Assembly: GCA_025345505.1 (NCBI GenBank)
Contig: JANVCC010000076.1
Location: forward strand, 9,759,156-9,823,155
Length of the DNA stretch: 64,000 nucleotides
Source: Todiramphus chloris collaris
Lineage: Eukaryota; Chordata; Aves; Coraciiformes; Alcedinidae
Reading direction: 5' to 3'
The notes below the pieces were generated by a model. It saw nothing but the letters and a program-made list of their open reading frames with translations. It did not search any database and was not told where the DNA came from. The position numbers were made by a program, and so were the translations under genes. How positions within the stretch are numbered: the first letter of the stretch is position 1; the number at the start of each line of letters is the position of its first letter. This document shows positions 47,501-56,866 of this stretch, in pieces.

Positions 47501-48138
47501 GTGGCACGGTCAACACAAGCTAGCCTGCATATTTTGAATGTGCATTCCCAGAGTTTTTTTGGCCCCAGCTGCTCCAGTGGGGTTTTTAATGGAATATTAT
47601 TTCATGTGTCAGAATCAGATCTGGGCATCTGCTGTTCCTGTTCTGGCAGTATGGGAAAACCATATGTTCAGTTTGACTGGAGCTTGCTTTACTGTCCTTA
47701 GTATCGGTGTTTCAGGTCTCTTTCACCTTGTGTCATGTTTCAAGGATAGGTGTGAATATGTAGACAGTGATTCTTGCCCACTTCAGTCAGCAGGAAATGG
47801 GCATTGCTGCTGGTCACTTTATGTTGAGGTACAAAGTTTGGATAACGTTCTTAACGTTGTTTGAATGTTAGGTGTCTGAAACTTAATGAAATAATTAGTG
47901 GCACAAAGAAAAGACGTTAACGATAAGTAGAAATTTTTCAAAAAGGTAGGAAAGGATTAGACAATATAAGCAACATGATCCATCAAGTTTGGGATTTCTG
48001 GGTTTTGACATGAAGTATGCCGTGTTGCCTTGATCTGTTCCTCACTAGCCTTTTCTACAGAAATAACTTAATGAAGAAGCTGAATTATCAGGACCAAGAA
48101 ACATTGCTTGAAGTTTAATTATCTTATTATAATAGCAG

Positions 48139-48249
48139 GTTCCTCACCTAGCTCCAGTAGCAGCTCCTCTGTTAATCCAATGGCTTCTCTTGGAGCACTG
48201 CAGACGCTGGCAGGGGCTACAGCCGGGCTCAATGTTAGCTCTTTAGCAG
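48139..48249 (+). CDS. CELF1: CELF1 linker exon: Ser-rich segment
   Basis: This 111-base exon encodes residues 300-336 plus one base of 337, [17 protein letters not shown], then [14 protein letters not shown] and NVSSLA. The acceptor is a tandem TAGCAG at 48133-48138. The downstream AG (48138) yields ...SSGSSP, while the upstream AG (48135) would insert one alanine (...SSAGSSP). The donor GTAAGC starts at 48250. The serine run is a plausible phosphorylation-prone region; CELF1 is known to be phosphorylated in vertebrates, but no specific site is claimed here. Confidence 0.96.
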
Positions 48250-48389
48250 GTAAGCTGTGTGTTGTGTCAGGCTGGGGTGGGCGTGTATTTCTGCTCCCTG
48301 CTTTTTGTGATAGTGTAGAGTATTTGAAAGGTAACTGTTCTGGCTCAGTGACAGCACTTAGTAGTCTTCATTTCCTCTTTCTTATACAG

Positions 48390-48575
48390 GAATGGCAGCC
48401 TTGAATGGAGGACTTGGCAGTGGTGGTCTCTCAAACGGGACAGGCAGCACAATGGAAGCCCTCACACAGGCTTATTCTGGAATCCAGCAATATGCTGCTG
48501 CTGCATTGCCCACACTCTACAACCAGAGTCTCTTAACACAGCAGAGTATTGGTGCAGCAGGAAGTCAGAAAGAAG
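48390..48575 (+). CDS. CELF1: CELF1 linker exon leading into RRM3
   Basis: This 186-base exon encodes residues 337-398 plus one base of 399, [17 protein letters not shown], then [17 protein letters not shown] and [13 protein letters not shown], ending AAGSQKE. The intron before it is only 140 bases (48250-48389). The acceptor is CTTATACAG and the donor GTAGGC at 48576. The C-terminal part of the linker just before RRM3 is highly conserved in the family. Confidence 0.97.
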
Positions 48576-49462
48576 GTAGGCAGAAAGGTGTAGAAACAAC
48601 TCGAGAGGGATTTTCAGGAGGGCAAACTCAGCCCTTGTTGCTGCCTTATCTGCAGAGCTTTTATTTGGCAGCGATTTTTTTTTTTTTTTAGAATCTTGTT
48701 GTAACTGAAGATAGCGAAGAACATCCTGTGAGGCCTCTCTGTTAAGGGTCGTCCAAAGTAGTTTTTATACAGGAGGTTTCTCCCAGGATTTGTCTAGTCT
48801 TAAGTGCTTAGTAATTGTAATCCTCCATTTTCTCGGAGGACAGGGGAGTGTGAATCTGCAGCCTGACACGTCCCACTCTCAGAGAATCGGTTGCGGGTTT
48901 GTTAATTTTGTTCTTTTGGTCCTTCGCCTCTTCCTGCAGATACTTAATGTCCACCTCTTCATTCTTCAGTTTCAGAATCAATTTAACACATCGTGTAAAG
49001 TACTGAAGGAGTAAATTTTCAGCAGGATGTAGGATGATGTTTAGAAAAGAATCTGTCGGAGTACAAGTAATGTGATTTACCTGTTTTTTTTCATTGAGAT
49101 TTCCTTAGTTTTCTTGGGGCATGAGCTTTACGTAGTCATTCTTGGTTTAGTTAGCACCTGGGGCTCAAACTCACTGCTCAGCTTTCATTTCAGCAAAGAT
49201 CCCTGAACAGTTTTTCTCACAATGTGGAAATTACAAGTAAAGATGGTGAGAAAGAGCTAGAATTATTAGAATGATCAATCCCAGCAAATGGTCATGCTGA
49301 TTTATTCTGGAATAAAGTACTCTGTAGAAGTGTGAACAGCATTTATTTTCATTGTTTTATCTAGAAAATTTGGCTTGAATGGCTCTTTTACCTTTTTTTT
49401 GTGACATGGGCCTTTGTTATCCATGCTCTTTCTGAATGTGTGTTCCTACTTGTTGTTCAAAG
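48576..49462 (+). other. CELF1 intron before RRM3
   Basis: An 887-base intron with a T run at about 48676-48689, ending in GTTGTTCAAAG. The acceptor has a weak pyrimidine tract and an A at -3, which suggests help from exonic or intronic enhancers. No other element was recognised. Confidence 0.88.
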
Positions 49463-49606
49463 GTCCAGAGGGAGCCAATCTGTTCATCTACCATCTCCCC
49501 CAGGAGTTTGGGGATCAGGATCTGCTGCAGATGTTTATGCCATTTGGAAATGTTGTCTCTGCCAAGGTTTTCATTGACAAGCAGACCAATCTAAGCAAGT
49601 GTTTTG
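49463..49606 (+). CDS. CELF1: CELF1 coding exon: RRM3 first half
   Basis: This 144-base exon encodes residues 399-446 plus one base of 447, [17 protein letters not shown], then [18 protein letters not shown] and [13 protein letters not shown]. It carries the RRM3 RNP2 strand LFIYHL (residues 405-410), the first helix and the second and third strands. The donor GTACGT starts at 49607. RRM3 binds UGU-containing RNA on its own in CELF proteins. Confidence 0.97.
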
Positions 49607-51182
49607 GTACGTTGGGTCTGATCATTACCTGCTGAAAGGTGGCTTCTTTCTAGAAATCTCATTTCCAGTATATTTCCTTGGTCTAACTTTTAAGTCAGGT
49701 GGTGACTCTTTCTCTATATTCCTAAAAAATCAGTAACTCAATCTGAACTCTTTCAGCAATGAACTGCATTTGGCTGATTTTTGTTGTGGCTTTTTACTTT
49801 TCCTGATTTCATACTATTATGCCTCATTATACTGTTTTGGCCCTAGATAATTCACTGTGATTCACGTTTCCAGACTGTAATCATGGAATAGTTTCTCTTC
49901 TTCCCCCTTTCTGTCTATTCACTGTTTACCTTGCTGTATGTACTGCTATATCATTATGAATGACTTATATAAATATTCTTATAGATCATTATTATGGCTA
50001 ACATATAGCACAGGAACATTTGACTGGTGTTCTGTAAATTCTCTGAAGACAATTTTTAAACCTTCCTCCTAATTCTTGAAAATTTTGTAATAGTAAAACC
50101 ATTTCAACTGTTAGTTGCTACCTAGCTTTGGTTGTGTGTCTCATCCTAATTTTGATCTGCTTATTGTGTATTTAGATTGGATGCATCTCCAGGTTGGGTG
50201 TATATCCTAAAACTGTATATCAACCTGGCATATTGTGGTTACTATTCAAATAGATTGTTTTCAGTTAACTGCTGAAGCTTGTGATGCCAAGAGAACAAAG
50301 AATGTATTCGTCTTTAGCTTGCGCAGCAGGAAGCTGTGCATGTGGACTGAAAGATTCATGGGTTTATTTTCCTCACTTCGAAATGCCAGTGCAAGCAGTT
50401 GTAGCATTTTTGTAGCTCTTGAGACCATTTAGATCAACGGAGATTTCTTGTGAGGGGATAGGAGAGGTGAGCCTTTTCTTTGCTAGCTTTATGTCTATAT
50501 AGTATCCTGTATTTTTCAGGATTTGAGACAAAAGATGTGGACAATCTGATGCTTTGTGAGAACACAAAAATATGCTGAGCATCAGGCTGTAACACCTGCA
50601 TATGGAATGATCTGCCCAGGTAGTGATGTTAGCCATTGACTGGAGCTCTGTAAAACAGGTTCCTTCAAAACTCTGGAGAAATTTATCATGGGGATGCTCT
50701 TTCCCTGCAATGATACACAACTTTTCATCTGAGAGAAACCTAAACATTGTAGTGGTACTAGTGCCTTGACAGCCGCTTCACTCAAAGCAAATCTACTCCT
50801 CTGATGCCAAGAGGGTGATTTCAGTCTTGTATCTTGAGTGAGCTTTCATATATAGATTAATATTTTCCAGGTTTGGTTTTCTCCCAGGTGTGAGTTCCTA
50901 CAAAACAAACAGCAGTACTGATTTATATTGGAAGAGCAGAAAGTGTTGTTTTAATTTCCTGGGCTTTGTACATCTTTTGGCCAAAGCTGCCTACGTCAGG
51001 AAGCATTGCTTTGCCTGAGAGCTCTTAATGTTTTTATGAAGAGTCTAAAACCGCTGCGAGCTTCTGAAAGTGGCATTTCATGCAAGCCCCTCTAACTTTG
51101 TGAGTACCTGCATTTCCAGTTGTGAGTAGTCAGTCTGGACAGCGTTGGCGTGGCGTAATGATGTCTTTTCCTTTTTCTGCAG
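49607..51182 (+). other. CELF1 last coding intron
   Basis: A 1.6 kb intron within RRM3 ending in CTTTTTCTGCAG. No repeat or exon was recognised in it. Confidence 0.9.
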
Positions 51183-51310
51183 GTTTTGTAAGTTACGACA
51201 ATCCTGTCTCTGCACAGGCCGCCATTCAGTCCATGAACGGCTTTCAGATCGGCATGAAGCGCCTGAAAGTACAGCTCAAGCGCTCTAAGAACGACAGCAA
51301 GCCATACTGA
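51183..51310 (+). CDS. CELF1: CELF1 last coding exon: RRM3 second half and stop
   Basis: The coding part of the terminal exon encodes residues 447-488, [18 protein letters not shown] then [18 protein letters not shown] and NDSKPY, stop TGA at 51308-51310. It carries the RRM3 RNP1 motif KCFGFVSY (residues 444-451, crossing the junction), the second helix and the last strand. The C-terminal [11 protein letters not shown] stretch is basic, as in all CELF proteins, and has been linked to nuclear localisation in the family. The acceptor is TTTCTGCAG. The protein ends exactly as expected, with no truncation. Confidence 0.98.
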
Positions 51311-52372
51311 GCACCCTCCCCTCCTGGACTGGAGTGAGAAGGATCTTCTGGTAAGTTGGAGAGGAGCGCACTTAGTGATTCGAAGCCCTAAGGCTGTGTT
51401 TTTACAGTCGTGGAAGCTGATCCATGCCTTCTATCTGGCACATCTTCCCCTGAAGACTCGGCTGCAGCCTCTGCTGAGAATCCTGCTTCGGATGGAGGAC
51501 AAGTTTGTGCTTTTGTTTCCAGTGTTTTACTTTGGAGTTTAGGTGCCATATCGCTGAGGTTTTGTTTTGTTTTTGTTTTTTTTTTTTTTTCCCCCCTCCC
51601 CTTATTTGAAGTTTGCTGTGTTTGTAACCAGTGTGTGTTGTGAAGGACCAATGCCAGCTTCTTGGGGTGGGGAGGGAAGGTTAAAGGGAGCAGCAGAAAG
51701 TGACACCACACTGCCTTGGGGTAGAGAGGAGAAGGGGGAGCAGAAATACCACAGAACAGCTGATGAATACAAAGCTGGGGAAGGAGAACCGAGTCCATCC
51801 AGGATTGGTCAAGAGAGAACCAACTCCATGTAGCCTTTGTCATGCACCACCCACTCTTGGAAATTTCCTTAACTGTATGCCATGGGTGGGGGTTTAGTAA
51901 ATCATCTCTAAAGTAGGAGACAGGCTAGAAGGGTGAACACATTAACAAACCAAAGGAAAACTGCAGTGATTGTTTTGGTTGGGGTTTTTTTTCTGTATAT
52001 GAAGTAGTGTTTATATAGCACTGTGAATGTGCACAGCACTTTATAAAATTGTTAGATAATGTCCCTGCCCAGAAAATTTCACTGTCCATTTACAGTTGAC
52101 TATTAATGAGATGCAGTGAATTTCGCCATATTTAAGAAAACTTATCCTATGTACTTTATTTAGATTTTGTAGAAAGTTACAGAGAGACACAGCTTAGTAT
52201 GGATTAATGCATCTGGTACCGAAAACTAGAAACTCCTGATCCCTGGTAACCTGCAGGGTTTTTTGGACAATTTTTCTTCTTAACAGTTCATCACATTCCC
52301 CATTTCTGTGGAATTATGTGTTTTTTGCAGAGTATTACTTTGAATTCATTATGATAAGCATAACGTAAGTGC

Positions 52373-52391
52373 TGTTTGTTTCTTTATTAAA
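52373..52391 (+). promoter_or_regulatory. GU-rich element next to an ATTAAA poly(A) hexamer
   Basis: TGTTTGTTTCT at 52373-52383 differs by one base from the CELF1-binding consensus TGTTTGTTTGT. It is followed two bases later by ATTAAA at 52386-52391. This could be a proximal poly(A) signal, giving a 3' UTR of about 1.1 kb. The downstream region is A-rich rather than GU-rich, so processing here is not certain. Confidence 0.35.
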
Positions 52392-53633
52392 ATAACAAAC
52401 TGAGATACAAAGCCCAGAGTTACACTAACACAGCTCTCGAGGCTCCTGTTTCATATGTGTTCTCATAGGATTCGATTTCTCCGTCTTAACTCTGTTGCAA
52501 AGATAACTTTCTGTTTATAAGAAACAAAACAAAACCAAACCCACACCAAAAAAAAAAACCAAAACCAAAAAAAACCCACCAAAAAAACCCCAAAACCCAA
52601 TTTGTGCAGTGATTTGGTGTAGTAATCAGGTAGTTCTTTATACTGCAGTTTTCCTTTAAGGTGGTGTGTAGCAGTGCAAAACAGGCTAACACAGGAGCTG
52701 TGGAACCAGAGCAGAGCACTGAGCTGTTGAGGCTCATTCTGCCTTTTGGTACTCGTTGTTATCTTCTGTATTGAAGGGAGATGGAACACACACTTCTTCT
52801 GCACACTTGTGAAACTGCTAATGCCTTGCTAAGGGCCTTGGTTATACACTGGTTTTAGGGGGCTCAAAGGACTTTTGACATTCTGGCCTGAGTCGTTTCA
52901 AGAAATCAGAGCAGAGGCCTGGTTTATGACCACCAAAATCCACCTCAGTCACAAAGAGGACGTTTACAATTTCTGTGCGTCTTTAACAGAAGCTCCATTT
53001 ACCTCATATTTTCTCCTTTTCCTCGTTTCCTTTGTATTCCTGGTTCGTGACGCTGTTTCCCAGGGCACCTGCTAACATGGCAATCTGGGAGCCAGCTGCC
53101 AACTAACGGGTGTGTGGGTCAGCCACAGGGTTGGGACTTGGCTCCAGCAGGAGGAATGCTAAACCCATCGAACCAGAGATCACACCTGGAACCCACAGCC
53201 CTGTGCCATGGTCCTCTGATGGGAATGTCAGGCGTTCCCAGGGACTGGGTCCCCTGGGATCTCAAACCTCAAAAGTGCAAGGCCTGACCTGTGGCATCCC
53301 AAAAGAGCCCACTCTGTTCTTAAATCGAAAACCAAACAGTTGATGCCAGTCTGTCTATATTGATGGTGGGCAGGTAAATCTATCAGTATTATTCAAATAA
53401 TTCTGTGGTGGCAGAGGTTCAAAGGCCAGATTGCCAAATCTCCCAGTTACGCTGGCATGTGGTACGCTTCTGTGTTAATTATTTGAATCTCTCTAGAAGC
53501 ATAAGCATACACTGAAGTGAACCATGTACACTTGAATTCTGCATGATGGGAAAGATGTGTCCTGGTTTTCTGAGAAAAGAGTGTTGGAGTATGAAGGCCT
53601 CCAGGGTGATAATGGGATGACTTTTTTTTTTTT

Positions 53634-53733
53634 NNNNNNNNNNNNNNNNNNNNNNNNNNNNNNNNNNNNNNNNNNNNNNNNNNNNNNNNNNNNNNNNNNN
53701 NNNNNNNNNNNNNNNNNNNNNNNNNNNNNNNNN
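53634..53733. other. Assembly gap of 100 N inside the 3' UTR
   Basis: Exactly 100 undetermined bases. The left flank is a run of 12 T and the right flank is A-rich (AAAAGAAAGAAAAAAAA), so the gap probably marks a homopolymer or inverted T/A structure that sequencing did not resolve. Predicted open frames crossing it are artefacts. Confidence 0.98.
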
Positions 53734-54593
53734 AAAAGAAAGAAAAAAAAACAACCAAACAAACCATAGGTGGGAGCAGTTGCTCCAAGTGCAACCTGCT
53801 GTAACCAAGAATGTTATTTCTATTTTTATAGAAGTTTTATACAGCTCCAGGGTGGAGAATATTTATTACCTAAATTATTTCACTGGAAAAAAAGGCCAGG
53901 GTTTTGTAGAATCCTGAATGTGACTGTTTTACACAATAATGTGCATGATTGAAACTACTGATTTTCAGTGGCCTGTTTGCAGCCCCAAAACTGCAAAATG
54001 GGGGAGATGAACGCTGTGAACCAGTGGAGGAGAGCACTGTGCTCTGGGGTCTCTACAGTCACTCTTACCTTCCTTGCACCCTACCCCACTGTACTATCTG
54101 AGACCTTTGTCCTGTTTTTCTTTTAACTTGATGCTCTGGCCTCTTTACTAGTCATTTCAGTTGCCCAAAATTAGATATGGTAGCTTTTGCAACCTATAGC
54201 ATGTCCTCAGTACTGTAACGTATGGATCAAGCTTGACGTTGTTGCAAATAGGTGCAACTCCTGTTGATGTTAGGAGATTCACCAGTTTACACTGTGGCTT
54301 AGTTTGATCATTGATTCCTCCCAGACATAATCACCTTAAGACACCTAACTTGGGCTAGCTCTTGTGCCTTACTGGCATAACTATAAGTATTGCCAAAAAG
54401 AAAAAGGAAAAAAAAAAGAAGTCTATGCAGGTTAAATTTTAAAAGATGTAATCTTCAGATGGTTTGAATCAATGCAGTTGTGCTCTCTTCAGCAAAACTG
54501 CATCAGTTTTCACCAGCTGAAGATGTTGCCTGTTTTGTGTATTTGTTTTGGATTTCCCTTTCCTGGTGTATCGATGTATGTGTTGCCAAAGTT

Positions 54594-54599
54594 AATAAA
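54594..54599 (+). terminator. Candidate internal poly(A) signal AATAAA
   Basis: A canonical AATAAA follows a GU-rich stretch (TGTTTTGTGTATTTGTTTTGG near 54533-54553) and is followed by GTATCAAGTTTGTGACTTGGG, which contains a modest GU-rich element. It would give a 3' UTR of about 3.3 kb. Confidence 0.4.
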
Positions 54600-56612
54600 T
54601 GTATCAAGTTTGTGACTTGGGCAGATGTTTTTCTGATAACAGGACTGATCAGATGAAGTCAACATTTCTGTGTTTGGTGGCAGCCACTGACCCTGGAGAT
54701 TCAGGCTCTTCTTGCCTTCCAGTTTTAAGCCAGTTTTCTTTCTCACTCATTGTCAGGGAAGTCTGGGATTTTGGGGACATGGGGCTTCTGAATTTTATTT
54801 TAGTTTAAGTTCCTATCATGCTCTCCGTCAAGCGCAAATCAAATCAGTGTCAAATGCTTTATTTGCTAGATAGTGTAGGATCAGAGTTGGGTTGGCTTAA
54901 GTAGCCACATGGACAAAGTATTCTGTATGCTCATAAACCAAAGAAACTGAAGTTTTCACCAGAAAAGCTAGTCGGTCTGCTGGTGAAATGGAATTTCATA
55001 TTACACGTGCCACCAGGAAGTACTTATGTATCTTTAGAGACAAGATGGAAATGGTCTGCTTCGTAGATACATTTTTTTCCTCCAAAGACATTTTATTTTA
55101 CTAGATACGCTGTAATAAGATGCAAGTAATACGAACAATTGAAGCCTTAGTCTGATGCTACTTTAGTATCAAGTACTATAGTAAAGGAAATCATAGATTC
55201 TTCAGTCCCCTAGATAATCAACAGTCCAAAATGGGATAACTCTTGGTAGTTAAGGGTTTTTTCTTCCAGCAATACAATGTTTGCTTTATTAGAAAATGTT
55301 TTTGATAAATAGTGATTTGATTTTAATCCTAAACAGAATGAGGATTGGAATTTTTCAAAAGCATCTGGGACAGTGATGGTGAATCTCTCTCTTTTTTAAT
55401 GGTGTGAGGCAGTTTACTAGCTATGGGCACTACTGTCTGGAAAACAGGCACCTCAGAAAATTTCTCACTGGCAAATACATTTCTAAGGAAAAAGCTTTTC
55501 ATCTGAGTACTGGAGGTCACGTAGCATGATAGATTCTGCCTCTGTGGTAGAATTAACTGAAGTGTTCCTTTTTGTTAATGGTTGTGAGTTAGGGGAGAAC
55601 AGCCAAGCAGAATGAGATTGTTCCTGTTTCATTTGGAAGTATCTAAAAGCAACTTGGATAAAGCAAATGGCGAATGAAGGGTTCAACTATGAACACGGAA
55701 AATGCTTTGAGAGCTTCTCGTTGCAGACATTTAATGCTTTATATCACTGAGCATACACACCACAAAGTATAAAACACACAAGGCAGAACTCTCACAGATG
55801 TGAGGATAAAACAAGGACAAACTGGAATAACTTCCCCCAAGTCATTAAGTTCTTATCCAGCATTTCGTGGCTCTGCTCTTGTAGGCCAGTCCTTCCTGAG
55901 GCCTGTGAAGAAACTTAGTCTTTCCCCTCAGAATTGCTGAGTGAAATATTTTAAAAATCTCTATCAAAACAAACCTCCAAACAAATCACACACATAATTT
56001 CTATGGTGCATGCTTAGATGTCACTTCATTTCATGCCTCTTGTTTCTCATGCCTCAGTTTGTGATGAATTTGCCTTCTGTTTTAGGACTGAAACCTTACA
56101 GCTATCAGCAAACTATAGAAATTCCAGCAAGAGCTGCATTGTGCTGTTCGCTGGAGTTGGTTTAAATCCATACTAAGTCCTTTCTCTAAGTTGGGAAGTA
56201 TGAAGAGCAAAATAATCTCAGCAGTTGTAATAAGTGGAGTGGACAACCTGCTGCTTGTTGCTTTGGAATTAGTATGCAACATTTGCTGTTCTCAAACGTG
56301 CTGTAAATGCTATAAGATAATATGCAAGTCTCACCTTACTCTAGTATCTAACCAGCAGCTTGGAGTTGTGCTGAAGAGTAAGGCCCCGCAGGAGATAAAA
56401 GGGAGTTGGGGGTGGCTGAGGAGGCAGGAATAAAAAAAGGACAAACTTACTTCCTCTCCTCCCCCCTATCTCCCACATTCTTCCCAAAATGTTCTTTGTC
56501 TCTTGCAGTTCACAAGCTGAGGGGAGGAAACAAAAGTATTTATATCACTTGATATAAGAATTATTTTATTTATAAACTCTTTGAGAAAGCTTCAGGAAAC
56601 ACTTTTTTCCTT

Positions 56613-56626
56613 CCCCCCCCCCCCCC
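56613..56626 (+). repeat. Poly(C) run, 14 bases
   Basis: Fourteen consecutive C on the mRNA strand, preceded by a T/C-rich stretch. Poly(C)-binding proteins bind such tracts in UTRs, but no function is shown here. Confidence 0.9.
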
Positions 56627-56847
56627 TACTCATCAAACTGGCAACAGTGACTGTAGAGCTTCTCAGAGCCCAGAATCCCCTCCTCACGAAGTCAGGGAGG
56701 TGAGGGCTGTTTATATAAAAAGTTGGGAATGGAAAATCCCTGTGCAGGTCTAAAGGTATGAAAAGTGCTCAGCTAGGACAAGTCTTAACTTGCAGTCAAG
56801 TCTTAAGGAATTCTTCTCTAATGTGTGGAGTTTGTCTTGTATAATCT

Positions 56848-56866
56848 CCCCCCCCCCCCCCCCCCC
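56848..56866 (+). repeat. Poly(C) run, 19 bases
   Basis: Nineteen consecutive C, with a further seven-C run at 56881-56887. This is the longest homopolymer in the window. The length in the assembly may be inexact. Confidence 0.9.

Larger units (their letters stand above)
39549..48138 (+). other. Largest CELF1 intron among the coding exons, hosting an antisense CR1
   Basis: An 8.6 kb intron. It contains G/T-rich tracts at 40087-40154 and 40402-40450, the antisense CR1 at 40503 to about 43765, an A/C-rich tract at 44447-44500, and otherwise AT-rich sequence with no recognisable exon. It ends in a tandem acceptor (TAGCAG, 48133-48138). Confidence 0.9.

Noticed and set aside
53447-53808. Several open frames spanning gap 2
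   Set aside because: Artefacts of N translated as open codons.
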